From Lachancea thermotolerans CBS 6340 (lineage: Eukaryota > Ascomycota > Saccharomycetes > Saccharomycetales > Saccharomycetaceae): a DNA stretch of 64,000 bases. The notes under the pieces are model-generated. The model did not search any database and had not been told where the DNA came from. It worked only from the letters and a program-made list of their open reading frames with translations. Below are positions 9,355 through 19,900 of this stretch, one piece after another. The number at the start of each line of letters is the position of its first letter. Position 1 is the first letter of the stretch. Both the position numbers and the translations under genes were made by a program. The DNA is taken from assembly GCF_000142805.1 (NCBI RefSeq), contig NC_013079.1, forward strand, positions 372,001 to 436,000, given 5' to 3'.

Positions 9355-10860
9355 ATGGAGGCATCCAACCTTCAAATATACTGGCATGAATCCCAGCCAA
9401 TTTATAGTTTATGTTTTCAGTCGACTGGGCCGCCGAAGGCTCGAAGGCTCGTCACTGCGGGAGGCGACAATAAAATACGAGTGTGGCAGCTGAACTTCGA
9501 AGAGCGGAACGCTTTCAGAGTCGATAGCATCGACTTTCTCTCTTCGCTTACACAGCACGAACAAGCAGTCAATGTTGTGCGATTCAACTCTACAGACGAC
9601 ATTTTGGCTACAGCTGGGGACGACGGACAGCTTCTTCTATGGAAGAAAAACGATTCCATGGCAAAAGAGTTTGGAGTTGATGAAGAGGAGTTTGCAGATT
9701 TTAAAGAATCATGGCACGTATGGAAGCGCCTGCGGCCAGCAACGACGGGAGGAGCTTCTGAGATTTACGATCTATGTTGGAGCCCGGACGATAACTACAT
9801 CGTAACAGGGTCTATGGATAACAGTGTGCGCGTGTTTGATGTCAATGAAGGTTCCTGTGTTGCGTCCGCTGTTGACCACAATCATTACGTGCAGGGCGTT
9901 GCTTGGGATCCTCAAAACGAGTTCATCCTGTCCCAATCAGCGGACCGGTCAGTCCACTTACACAAGCTGGTGCGAGACGCCGGTGGTGCTATATCGGGTT
10001 TGAAATTCTCCAGCAAAATAACCAAGGGTGACCTGCCTTGCCGAAAAGCACCAAACTCTACAGAGCTGGAACTTGACAATGTCAAGTCTGCATTTTTATT
10101 CCATAACGAAACATTGCCATCGTTTTTTCGAAGACTAGCGATTTCGCCTTGTGGGAATCTAGTATGTGTTCCAGCAGGAATTTTCAAAAACTGCGATAGC
10201 CAATCTGAGAGTGGCAATGGTAACGATGAGCTGGCTAATGCGGTATATCTTTTTACAAGGGCTTATTTGGAGAAACACAACAATAGGCCGTCCCTTGTAA
10301 TACCCTTCTTGAAGAAGCCAGCCCTCGTTATTTCATTCAACCCTCATCTCTATCAGCTTTCTAAACAGGACCATCCATGTGTTAAACTACCTTATAAGCT
10401 TTTGTTTGCTGTTGCCACTTCTGATGAGGTTTTGATATATGACACGGAAACCGCTAAACCAGTTTGCATAGTGGGGAATCTACACTACACACCTATAACG
10501 GATCTGTCGTGGTCCAAGGACGGCGCGATGCTAATGATCTCATCGACTGACGGGTTCTGCTCCTATATCTCTTTTAAAAACGAAATGCTGGGGAACCTAT
10601 ACGATAATGAAGTTCAAAAAGGTATTCAAACCAATGAGGCTATTTCAACGGCACCTATCAAAAAGCCGTCTATTGTAAATATCTTGCCCATCAAGAGGAA
10701 ATCCTCACCTAGAGACAAAAATCCTTCGGAACAAATAACTTCTGCACAAGTCGAAAGTAAAGTGCAGGTGCAGCAAGTATCGAATATTTCAAAGCCTAGT
10801 GATAGCCATGATGAAACGAAACCCACTAAGCGCAGGGTTAAGCCAACGCTGCTTCTGTAA
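9355..10860 (+). CDS. CAC2: Chromatin assembly factor 1 subunit p60
   Basis: The middle subunit of CAF-1, which deposits newly made H3-H4 behind the replication fork, binding PCNA through the large subunit. The 501-residue product opens with MEASNLQIYWHESQPIYSL, almost identical to the yeast Cac2 start. WD40 repeats follow: a repeat ending in GGDNKIRVWQL near residue 45, AGDDGQLLLWKK near 92, GSMDNSVRVFDV near 160 and SQSADRSVHLHKL near 205. Two more repeats carry the conserved LPSFFRRLAISPCG and PITDLSWSKDGAMLMISSTDGFCSYIS. The last 90 residues are a basic, disordered tail ending in KPTKRRVKPTLLL. Start ATG at 9355. It is beside CUE1, as CAC2 and CUE4 are in S. cerevisiae. Confidence 0.96.
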   Translation: MEASNLQIYWHESQPIYSLCFQSTGPPKARRLVTAGGDNKIRVWQLNFEERNAFRVDSIDFLSSLTQHEQAVNVVRFNSTDDILATAGDDGQLLLWKKNDSMAKEFGVDEEEFADFKESWHVWKRLRPATTGGASEIYDLCWSPDDNYIVTGSMDNSVRVFDVNEGSCVASAVDHNHYVQGVAWDPQNEFILSQSADRSVHLHKLVRDAGGAISGLKFSSKITKGDLPCRKAPNSTELELDNVKSAFLFHNETLPSFFRRLAISPCGNLVCVPAGIFKNCDSQSESGNGNDELANAVYLFTRAYLEKHNNRPSLVIPFLKKPALVISFNPHLYQLSKQDHPCVKLPYKLLFAVATSDEVLIYDTETAKPVCIVGNLHYTPITDLSWSKDGAMLMISSTDGFCSYISFKNEMLGNLYDNEVQKGIQTNEAISTAPIKKPSIVNILPIKRKSSPRDKNPSEQITSAQVESKVQVQQVSNISKPSDSHDETKPTKRRVKPTLLL

Positions 10861-11001
10861 AGTAAAAATATATAGGTACGTTAACAGGTTCGAGCGATGT
10901 TTTGGGGGGTTAGCAGACCCAAAGTAGGAGGGGGTAGCACTGCTACCAAGTCGCGTACAGCCCGTTTAAAATCTTTCCATGATGTGATCAGCGCGAAACT
11001 T

Positions 11002-11586
11002 TTATTTGAGAAGCGCCGAAAGGGTTTCGTCTTGCTGCAGGGTGCGTGCCATGTCCCTTCTTGCCTGCCAGACCAAAAATCTCTTGCGTTCTTCAATACT
11101 GAGAGAAAGATAATCAACATTGCTCATGTCCTCGCTTGGATCAACTTTGTACTTTGCCAATAGATTGTCTGGGTGGATATTGCTCTTTTTTCTGGGATCG
11201 GCAGTTTCTGAACCGTTGGTATTTTGGTGGCTAGTTGGCTCTGGTACCTCTGGAGTGTAACCTGGCGGGAATGAGAACTCGTCTCCCCTAAGGAACGCCT
11301 CAACTGTCTCTTCTACTGAGCCAGTTTGTTCTAAATTGTACCGAATTTGTTCTATGTGTAAATTGGGGGCTAGGCTCTGTACTACCTCAATCATATTATC
11401 TGTCACAGTTCTTCTCTTCCGCCTTCTTGTAGAACTGCTTTGGTTAGTTGAACGGGATGAGCTGGTAGCTGAAACGCTGGCCTCTGCGCGTTGCGCAGAA
11501 GGATGAGACTCAGACTTAAGGAGCCATTTCACCGAAATGAACGTTGCGATTACAATAACAAAAAATGTAAGCGAATATGAATCCAT
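11002..11586 (-). CDS. CUE1: Cue1, ER-membrane anchor and activator of Ubc7
   Basis: Cue1 recruits and activates the ubiquitin-conjugating enzyme Ubc7 at the ER membrane for ER-associated degradation. The 194-residue product has a single N-terminal membrane helix (about residues 4-22, [21 protein letters not shown]), then HPSAQR, which is identical in yeast Cue1. A basic linker follows, then the CUE domain at about 64-110 ([42 protein letters not shown]). The C-terminal Ubc7-binding region contains [30 protein letters not shown]. The upstream frame starts at a TTG; the ATG at 11586 fits the family N-terminus. Cue1 and Cue4 are post-duplication partners in S. cerevisiae; this single full-length gene resembles Cue1. 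It converges with CAC2. Confidence 0.96.
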   Translation of the reverse strand: MDSYSLTFFVIVIATFISVKWLLKSESHPSAQRAEASVSATSSSRSTNQSSSTRRRKRRTVTDNMIEVVQSLAPNLHIEQIRYNLEQTGSVEETVEAFLRGDEFSFPPGYTPEVPEPTSHQNTNGSETADPRKKSNIHPDNLLAKYKVDPSEDMSNVDYLSLSIEERKRFLVWQARRDMARTLQQDETLSALLK

Positions 11587-13541
11587 TGCGGGTATTGGTG
11601 GTGCTGGCTTAACTTTCAAATCGGGTATTGCAACGTCAATGATATCTGACCTAGCCCAACCACGCTTAATTAGTGAATGACATTTTGTACGGAGTGTGAT
11701 GATTGACTTGCAATAAAATAACTGTGTACGGAAAGCTCATCAGACAACTAAGGGCAGCTTGTGATCTCACGCTGTCGCCTCAGGATAGGGCGCACAGTTG
11801 GATGGCCTGATTAGGAGACTTCTTAGCTCAACCGAGATACTTTGTTAAATTAGTCTACGGACTGACAGGTCCTCCGAGCTTGTAAACAAATAAATTCAAG
11901 GTTCTCTCAAACTGGGGATGCCAATGCAGAATAGAATGCTAGGAAGAGCATTAGGCTAAGAGCCACTGCCGGGAAAGGTTACATAAAATCAAGCTTTTTC
12001 AAATTAAGATATGTTTCTTAGGACTTTATTACAAAATCGCGATACTCTGATTGTTTTGAACTCCTAACCTGAGACTCTGACACTGCGGTGCCTGAGAAGC
12101 TCAAGCCTAAGACAAGCCACGACATCTTGCAGGGGAGGTCACATGCTATGAATTGTTGGCCTTCGCCCATAATTAAGATGCCACGCTTCATACCATTCAT
12201 GGGGTTTGAATAACTTCGCTTTTGACGTAATCACATTTAAAAACCTGCTTCAAGAAAAACAATACCCGGGTACAACAGTTGCCAATTATCAGAAGGCAGG
12301 AAATTGTTGGTTTGGTTTTTCCCAATAATTCATATTTCTATTGTTGGAGTAGGAACGGAGCTCTTGTCAGATTTTATTATTTTACCTTAAGGTGTCACAA
12401 CTTGAAACAAGCTTCAAGTGATTATGTTCTGGGCGACCCGTAAATATTTGGTAAGCATTCTCTCATCTAATACATCAAGCTCCATGCAACCTACATCCCT
12501 GATAGCATAGTGGGTTGAAGAAAACTGATTAATTGAAGTGCGGAATAGCATGCTAAGTCCTCTGGGATTGAGTATACAATTCTGGAAGAAACGTGGATCA
12601 AATCGGCATAATAGTCTTTCTTGAAAAGAAAAGACTTATGTCATCCGCCGACAGAAAATCACAAATGTTTCCTTCGAGCCTTGCTGAGGCAATAACAGAC
12701 TTTTTATCACGTGTGAAGCCTCAAATTGGTCTAATCGACGTTTTGGGTAGCATAGTTGTACTAAGGCCTTCGACTTTATCATGCTGGAGACAGAAGAGTC
12801 AAACTTGTTGCGGAAGCCCTGCCACAAGAAAGCCTAAGAGCTCACGCTCGTTTTTAATATCTGAGTTTGGATCCCGCGAATCGTGCGTTGGACGCAACGA
12901 TTTCAAAAAGTAATACAATCCCACATCAAGAGATCGGGAGTTAAAGATGTCTTTGAATCTTCTTTTTGACGGATTCTCGTGAGAGAGGATTTGAAGTTTC
13001 TGGAGGAGCAGTGCGGCTGAACATCAATTGAATGACCTCGCGTCATAATCCTGGATGGTATTGCGGCTCTTGCGATGCTTTGGCTTTTTTTCATCTCAAA
13101 CATAGCATTTATCCCGCAAATGTGAACGCTTTATGTGGCCTTTAACAATGGAAACGCTAATGAGAATCAATGAACGATTTTCAATCTTAAAAAATCATAT
13201 GAAGGAATCCTTCATGTAATGCTGAAACTACTTAGGAAAAGCCAGCTTCAAAGAGTGACAACGAGACAACCTTTAAGCTTTCGAGCCCCATTTTTACAAT
13301 TTTCATGCTGAGAACAAATGAGAAATACTTTCGGCGTACTCATAGTTCAAACACCCCTCCTGTTTTTGCCTGTAGCTTGCTCACATTTGAAACCACAGCC
13401 GAGAGAAAAATGGGATTCTATCAGTATCTTCTATTCTTTTGTTCTGTTTACGTGACGAGCGGCAAGATCTGAGGTTGTCTAGCCTTCTGGAAACACAATT
13501 TCAGGCAGAGAGAAGGTAATTTGATCTTGGGAAGTGCTTAA
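11587..13541. other. Long gene-poor spacer between CUE1 and the unrecognised gene
   Basis: Almost 2 kb, unusually long for this part of the window. The open frames in it (for example 12593-12913 +, starting at GTG) are short, have no recognisable motifs and overlap frames on the other strand. I find no tRNA. ATCACGTG at 12708-12715 is an E-box type site. A degraded gene or relic could be hidden here, but nothing is firm. Confidence 0.4.
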
Positions 13542-14348
13542 TTAAAACACCTTACGATGAGAAATCTTGAGCTTGGACTTTCTCACTTGCAGGAAAATAC
13601 CAAAATCTGATGAATGAATTTCGGAAGAAATGCCTCTTGGTATACTAGAAGTATTGATTCTATCAAGATAGTCTGTATGGTAGTCTTGCAAAAGCAGATA
13701 TTCTCTCAGCGCCTGCGACCCCAGCATCAGCTCTTCAAACCAATGCGAGTTGTCGGAAGAGAACGTTTTGATGCTTTCCATGGTTTTAGGAGCGATTTGG
13801 AAACCCTCACCATTGCTGCTACTTGTATTTTCAGAGAATTCCCGCAACTGACGTAAAATGTTGTCCAAAGTGTTGAAGTTACAGAAGGAGTGGCGAAAAT
13901 GCGGTAAGTTTTCTCGTACAATGTTTTTGTAAAGGTCTGATTCCGTAGAACGATTTGCCTGGCCCTTCAGATGCGCCAAAAGATGCACCAGCACGTCATG
14001 TATTTCTTCCGATATCGTTAGTAGAGTAACTGTAAAGTCTGGCGATGGCGTGGGCATCCTTGTGTTTAGCTTAGCCAGCAGTTGTCTCGCATGAACCAAT
14101 TCTAAAATACACCCATAACCTAAATCTTCGTGAACGTACTGATGTTTCTCTGCAAGTACGGAGTGATTTTCGGCGTCAAGCGTCCAGTCCATGAGCGAGT
14201 TTCCGTTGCCTCGAGGGTACATCAACGCTTCAATTAGAATGTCAATCAACTCCAGCGTAGGTTTGGCTAATGATGCGCACAGTTCATTCGCAATTTGGGA
14301 AAGCAGCAGCCTGTTACTAGACAATGCTTTAGGCACGGATTCGACCAT
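13542..14348 (-). CDS. Unrecognised helical protein, 268 aa
   Basis: I do not recognise this protein. From the ATG at 14348 it is 268 residues long, mainly helical by its leucine and charge spacing, without a signal peptide, membrane helix or zinc motif. Cysteines are few. The C-terminus is basic (RKSKLKISHRKVF). Codon use looks like that of its neighbours, and no comparable length is open on the opposite strand, so it is probably a real gene. The frame stays open 13 codons further upstream to a GTG, then to a TTTCAG sequence that could be a 3' splice site with a TATTAAC branch-like sequence before it. I found no matching upstream exon with an ATG and 5' splice site. It lies between CUE1 and SAP30, which are neighbours in S. 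cerevisiae without such a gene. Confidence 0.6.
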   Translation of the reverse strand: MVESVPKALSSNRLLLSQIANELCASLAKPTLELIDILIEALMYPRGNGNSLMDWTLDAENHSVLAEKHQYVHEDLGYGCILELVHARQLLAKLNTRMPTPSPDFTVTLLTISEEIHDVLVHLLAHLKGQANRSTESDLYKNIVRENLPHFRHSFCNFNTLDNILRQLREFSENTSSSNGEGFQIAPKTMESIKTFSSDNSHWFEELMLGSQALREYLLLQDYHTDYLDRINTSSIPRGISSEIHSSDFGIFLQVRKSKLKISHRKVF

Positions 14349-15194
14349 ATTTTGTTGCCTTGTGTTTGATTCTAAGTTGCAGCTCACAATTTCGTGACTC
14401 TGAAATATTGGTCAGAATATGATAGTCATCTTGTTAATATTTCTGTACTCATGAAAGTACTCAAGTTCGTGTGTTTCGGTAAATTATAGATTCGCTTGTC
14501 GATGTTATAGAACTTTCCTCAAAACCGAATCAAGGAGGTTCCGAGTAGGGCAACAATTAGGCTTCAATTAGGCTTCAGGGAATCAAGTTTAGTCACTCTT
14601 TGAGAAAACTATGACGGCGACCTGATAAAGTTCAAAATGGTTTTTGCTTATAGATCACGTGTGGAAGAGCAAGATGATACCTTGACGCATGTACACGTAC
14701 CTTTTATGCTCTATGGAGTCAGATAGGTACCAGCACCATCTTCTGAATTTTGAAAGGTCATAGTGTGGAAGATTTTTTGCAGCTGCCGAAAGTGTCCGAC
14801 AGCCTATCCCTCACTGGCGGGAACGTTGCAAGCAACAGACGAGTTCCGAAAAAAACGGCCCACCCAATCTCATTGATCCTTAGCAGCTGTGCCGTCCTAG
14901 TGGCAACATTTTCTCGTTATTGATTAAACAAACCTTAACAGAAAATAGTGGACCGGCATCTGTTTCTTTTACGGGAGATTGTTATGATCGGGCTATCCAA
15001 TAAGCGCGGCTTTCTCAACTGCTGGAAAGCGTGGACTGCGAATTCGGAGCTGCAAAATCCACATTATGAAGTTTCTATTCGAAGCCCACTTTGTGGCATG
15101 TGTGGTCCTGCATTCTCGCTCCTACAGTCAGAAGCCGGTGCTTTCGTTACAGAACAGAGAGTTAGCAATCGGATTTTGCGGTTTGTAGTCAATG
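14349..15194. other. Spacer between SAP30 and the unrecognised gene
   Basis: About 845 bases between two minus-strand genes, so it holds the promoter of the left gene. An E-box ATCACGTG is at 14654-14661. On the minus strand there is a TATTAAC-like sequence and a TTTCAG some 50-70 bases upstream of the chosen start at 14348, a weak sign of an intron. No other gene is supported. Confidence 0.4.
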
Positions 15195-15707
15195 CTATGT
15201 AGGTTTGAATTCCATTCTAAACCTCCTCTTCTGATTCTTGACTTTGTAAATGAAAGCGGGGATGCACTCTGTCTCCTTGACGCCGTAGGACATGAAATGC
15301 CGCTTAACCTCTGTGGCGAGTTGTTTCTTGGTGACTCGCGCGTCCGGTATGTTCGGGGCATTGCGCTTCGAACTGTACGTCTTTTCTCCGAGCTTCGAGC
15401 CCAAAAGGTATCCTGGCAATGAGAGGTTGTCCTCCAACGGAAGCTGGAAATGGTCCTTGTAACGACGCAAAAAGTCGTCTGAGTAGGCCTCGAAATCTAC
15501 AGGGTGGGGCTTCTCGAAATTGCACGGGTGATTGTTGTGCACATGCGTTTTGATCAGATCCCGTAGGTACTGCTGCTGTGCGGTCGTGAGTCTTTGTTTG
15601 CCGTTATTCCTTGTGCCCGCGGAGGAGTTCGCACCAGTGTGGTTGGCTGCACCACTTCTGGTCCTAGACTCCGACTCCGAGTTAGAGTTGTGTGACTTGG
15701 GAGGCAT
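15195..15707 (-). CDS. SAP30: Sap30, subunit of the Rpd3L histone deacetylase complex
   Basis: Sap30 bridges Sin3 and Rpd3 in the large Rpd3 histone deacetylase complex and is needed for repression and for silencing balance. The 170-residue product has a Ser/Asn-rich, disordered N-terminal 40 residues. A conserved block follows (LTTAQQQYLRDLIKTHVHNNHP), then the Sin3-binding Sap30 fold, with FLRRYKDHFQLPLEDNLSLPGYLLGSKLGEKTYS, and a basic C-terminal region. It is slightly shorter than the yeast protein (201 aa). Start ATG at 15707. It sits next to the TatD gene, as YMR263W and YMR262W do in S. cerevisiae; the two genes are tandem with about 80 bases between them. Confidence 0.94.
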   Translation of the reverse strand: MPPKSHNSNSESESRTRSGAANHTGANSSAGTRNNGKQRLTTAQQQYLRDLIKTHVHNNHPCNFEKPHPVDFEAYSDDFLRRYKDHFQLPLEDNLSLPGYLLGSKLGEKTYSSKRNAPNIPDARVTKKQLATEVKRHFMSYGVKETECIPAFIYKVKNQKRRFRMEFKPT

Positions 15708-15789
15708 TGCTTAAATATTGGGTAATTCTCCTTATCTGTTAAATAGTAGTGTGTTGATAATTATAACCATTATTTTTCTACTTTATTAT

Positions 15790-16725
15790 TTAATGGCCTT
15801 TGAAACGTTGAAAGTTTTGATAAATAGCGCCCTTTGCAACTTCGGGAGAGTCCAGCTGATATGCTTCCGCAACTTGTTGAACCAGGAATTCAAGTTCTTG
15901 CAAAAGCCGGTCCGGTTCCGTGGTATCCCAGGTGAAGTCTGTTTCTGTGAGAACACACTTGAGCGGCAGCTTCTGCAGCAGCTGGAGGCCCGACTCGACG
16001 GCTTTGAAATTAATGTAACGGGACACACTAACAAACAGCCTTTCATGAGGGAACTGGGCCAGCCAGAAACTCTCAAGCGTCTCTAGAGATCCTGTGAATG
16101 AGTGCAAGCAGATTTTGACGCCTGCGTGCGGTAGCAGATGCTCCTTGCACAGGTCATACATGAGGCTGGGGCATTTCACGCAGTGAACTGAGACCGGTAA
16201 AGAATGTTTTACGGCCAGCGCACACAGTTTCTTGAAGATTTGAACTTGGTGCTCTATTCTCACGCGCACCCGGCCTAGGGGTGCGCGCTGGTCGCCCTGA
16301 TAGAATCCATTTCCAGGCAGCCGGAACAGCTTGTCGAGTCCGATCTCACCTACACAGCACACACGCGCCGGATCGAACTCATTCGCTATGTATTCTGAGA
16401 GACCGGTTGGAGGCGGTAACTGCGCGATCACCTGCTCCAGCTCCTCTGCGCTCCCACCTTGAAGCACCTGTTGGTAATGACCTTGGGCTGTGGCAGGCAC
16501 CTCGCCAGTGTAATATAAGTGGCTGTACCAAGGATGCACGCCAAACCCGATCGAACTGAGACCCTTTTGGTCGCTAGAACCCAAACATTTTACCTGGTGC
16601 CAATCGAACGTGTTGTTGGACATAAAGCATCGCTCAATCGCAACTTCTGGCACTTTTAGCGCTACATTTTGTCTTTCGACACTCGTTGTGACGTGGCAGT
16701 GTGCGTCTACGTATAGAGCTCCCAT
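15790..16725 (-). CDS. TatD-family metal-dependent hydrolase, YMR262W-like
   Basis: Homologue of the uncharacterised yeast YMR262W, a TatD-type TIM-barrel hydrolase; family members are metal-dependent nucleases. With the ATG at 16725 it is 311 residues. The metal-binding HxH is at the very start (DAHCH, H9 and H11). The glutamate of VGEIGLDK, the histidine of SVHCVK, the histidine of CLHSFTG and the aspartate of LTETDF follow in the usual order, so the active site looks complete. An in-frame TTG four codons upstream was rejected as start. The real substrate is unknown. It is divergent from TPS3, with 260 bases between, and upstream of SAP30 in the same direction. Confidence 0.9.
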   Translation of the reverse strand: MGALYVDAHCHVTTSVERQNVALKVPEVAIERCFMSNNTFDWHQVKCLGSSDQKGLSSIGFGVHPWYSHLYYTGEVPATAQGHYQQVLQGGSAEELEQVIAQLPPPTGLSEYIANEFDPARVCCVGEIGLDKLFRLPGNGFYQGDQRAPLGRVRVRIEHQVQIFKKLCALAVKHSLPVSVHCVKCPSLMYDLCKEHLLPHAGVKICLHSFTGSLETLESFWLAQFPHERLFVSVSRYINFKAVESGLQLLQKLPLKCVLTETDFTWDTTEPDRLLQELEFLVQQVAEAYQLDSPEVAKGAIYQNFQRFKGH

Positions 16726-16765
16726 TAGCGCGGCCAAGTACTCGTTATGCTCACCGAGGCTGTAT

Positions 16766-16862
16766 CCCCTTCACTTCTTCGAGAATCGCCGGACAAGCAT
16801 CTTTGCTATCGTCATTTTGTACTAAACGCTCGTTTCTCTAAATTCCAAAAGTTTAAAAGGGG
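16766..16862. promoter_or_regulatory. Two stress-response (STRE) sites upstream of TPS3
   Basis: CCCCT at 16766-16770 and AGGGG at 16858-16862 match the core of the Msn2/Msn4 stress-response element. They are about 220 and 125 bases upstream of the TPS3 start. Trehalose-synthesis genes in yeast are induced through such sites. The motif is only five bases long, so chance occurrence is possible; position and gene function make the reading plausible. Confidence 0.4.
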
Positions 16863-16985
16863 GCACTATTCTGCTTATAGCAAGATCACCAGATTCCGAG
16901 ATAGCAGAAAGGTTTAAAAGTGCTTGGAGCTATACTTTGGCGTTTTTTACTCCTAACATTCGTGCCCAAGTTGGACTGATTCAGC

Positions 16986-19900
16986 ATGGTTGTTATTGTT
17001 GTATCACTGTTTCTGCCATTCCAGCCACAATTTGAGATCGATGCATCCGAAGGCGACGCAGCGGCTTTGATCGAGTCGCAGCCCGTTAAGCTACCTTCGA
17101 ATAGCTATGCAGGCCCTGAAAGTGGTGATTCACTGCGCAAGAATAGGGCAAACTCGGTACACTCGAATTCTCCCTTTCTTGGATCCGATCTGGGCGACTC
17201 TGAGCATGCGAACCCTGGTGTGTCGCGCGAAGCGGACGGAACACCAGCCAAAGGGCCTGTGACTGATATTTCTTCAGAAAAGTTTATGGAAAACTTGACA
17301 GCCAATGCTCACAACACAGGAGCAACTGGTACGCCTGTGAACCCAATTCACAATCACGCGAACACGTCAGTTGAAGAGTTTTTCTCGTCTCACTCCAGCG
17401 CTGCGCCTTTGGCTAACCTCAACCAGAGCGGAGCCTCGAGCAAAAACTATTCCGCGACGTCAACACCGGGTACCGAAGCCATCTTTAGTCCAGTCCCCAC
17501 ACACGACCCCACAGCAAACCTTCTGAGAAATGTCAACAAATCACTATACCAGAATGTTGTGAGTGGTGGTGCCAGCCCTGTGCTACCAGCGGCCTTCGAG
17601 GGAAATACCCCGCCTCAGGCCTCACAACCTTCCGGTACTGTCATCACGCCAAAATCTAGAGAGCTTCCGGACTTGAATTCAAGCGTCGTTGACCTCCCTA
17701 AGGCTAAGCAACAACAATACTCACTGCCGGCAATGCGGAGAGTGCACAGGAAGTCTTCAAACGCGTCACCTCCTCCTGTAGAAGCAAAGGAGTTTAAGGC
17801 ACAACCTCATTTGGCTAAGCACGCGTTAGTGCCGTCTGCCTTGAAAAATGAGGTCATTGAGGAGAGCGATAGCGACAATTTCCTTTCGGACAACGAAGGC
17901 GACGAAAGGTCAAGAGTTCCTCAATTTGGCGGATATTCCAACACTGCTAGAACAAGAAGCGCCTTGCTTCGGGGCTCGAAGAACATCTTTGGTAGAGTCC
18001 CTTGGAAGATTGTTGCCTCCGGAAAGGGTAACGGTGGCCTGAAGAATGCTATTACTACTGCTGCTGCGGAAAAGACAATCCCAGAGCCAGTCAAGTGGAT
18101 TGGTACCATGGGCATTCCAACCGATTCAGTTCCAGGTAACGTTTTGAAGGATGTTTCCAATGAGCTGTCATCGAATTACAACTCCGTTGCAATTATTTCC
18201 GATGACATAACATTTAAGGGGGCCTACAAAAACTTCTGTAAGCAGATCTTGTGGCCCACTTTACACTATCAAATTCCTGATAATCCTAAGTCCAAGGCAT
18301 TTGAGGACCATTCGTGGAACTACTATCAGGATTTGAACCAGTCCTTTGCTGACAAAATCGTCGAAACCTATAACGATGGAGATATTATCTGGATTCATGA
18401 CTACCATCTGATGCTGGTACCGGGTATGGTTAGGCAAAAGATTCCAGACGCTAAGATAGGATTTTTCTTGCACGTATCATTTCCAAGTAGTGAGGTTTTC
18501 AGATGCTTTGCTCAAAGAGAAAGCATCTTGAATGGAATTGTTGGCGCAAATTACGTGGGATTTCAAACCGAAGAGTACGCGCGTCACTTCCTGCAGACTG
18601 CAAACAGATTGTTGATGACCGACGTTGATACTAAAACCCTCAAATACAGAGGGCGTGTTATAGAAGTCGGGAGTGCGCCAATCGGGATTGACGCTTTTAT
18701 CTTGGAGTCAGAATTAAGAAGTGAGCAGGTTCAGAATTGGCGGCAACTAATTCGTGGCAGATGGGCCGGAAAAAAGCTCATTATTGGGCGCGATCAGTTC
18801 GATCGGATCAGGGGGCTGAGAAAGAAGCTACTTGCTTACGAGCGCTTTTTGCGCGCAAACCCTGACTACGTTTCTCGCGTTGTCTTGATTCAAATTTGCT
18901 TGGGATCAGATAAAGATCCGGATTTGGAGCGGGAAATCATGATAGTAGTTGACAGGATAAACGCGTTATCGCCAGATATTAGTGTCTCGCAACCTGTTGT
19001 CTTCCTCCATCAAGACCTTGAATTTGCGCAATATCTGGCTTTGAATTGCGAAGCCGACATGTTCTTGATTACAACCATGAGAGAAGGAATGAATTTAACT
19101 TGCCATGAATTTATTGTATGCTCGAGAGAGAAAAATGCTCCTCTTTTGCTTTCAGAATTTACTGGTAGTGCATCTACCATGAAAGACGGAGCCTTCCTCA
19201 TCAATCCATGGGACACAAAACAAATTGCTCAAGATATAAAAACGGCACTGGATTTGTCACCAGAGGAAAAGAGGCGTCGCTGGAAAGAGCTCTATAAGAG
19301 CATTATGAGAAATGATTCAGATTTTTGGATTAAACATTCACTTTCAGAGATCAACACTTCCTGGGACTTTAACCAGGAAAGGTCAACGGTATTCAACTTG
19401 TCCCTGGATAGTTTGCTGTCTTCTTACAAATCTTCCAAGAAGCGTGTCTTTATTCTAAAACTGTCTGAACCACCTACCGCCAGAATCATCTCAATTCTCT
19501 CAGACCTGAGTGCTACTAACATTGTTTATGCATTCAGTTCATTTTCAAGAAACATGATGGAAAGACTATACACGCGTACTCCTAACGTTGGCCTTGTCGC
19601 TGAGAATGGTGCGTTTGTTAGGCTAAACGGCCATTGGTTCAACATAGTCGAAGACAACTCGTGGAAAGACGACGTTATTAAAGTTATCGAGGATAAGGTT
19701 GAGAGGCTTCCTGGCTCCTACTACAAGGCTGGTGAATCCCTTGTCAGATTCCACGCGGAAAATGCAGAAGATCAGGATCGCGTTAGCGGAGTGGTTGGTG
19801 AAGCTATCACTCATATTAACACGCTCTTCGGCGACAGAGGTATTCACGCTTATTTGCACAAGAACATTGTGTTTGTTCAACAGGTTGGCCTTGCATTGAA

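Noticed and set aside
12342-12670. LTR-like start TGTTGGAGTAG in the CUE1 downstream spacer
   Set aside because: A ten-of-eleven match to a Ty-type LTR end with no second end or flanking duplication; likely chance.
12593-12913. 106-codon frame in the CUE1 spacer
   Set aside because: Non-ATG start, no motif, codon use not gene-like.
14654-14850. Possible point centromere (ATCACGTG followed by TTCCGAA about 180 bases on)
   Set aside because: The sequence between is not AT-rich and the CDEIII context is poor.
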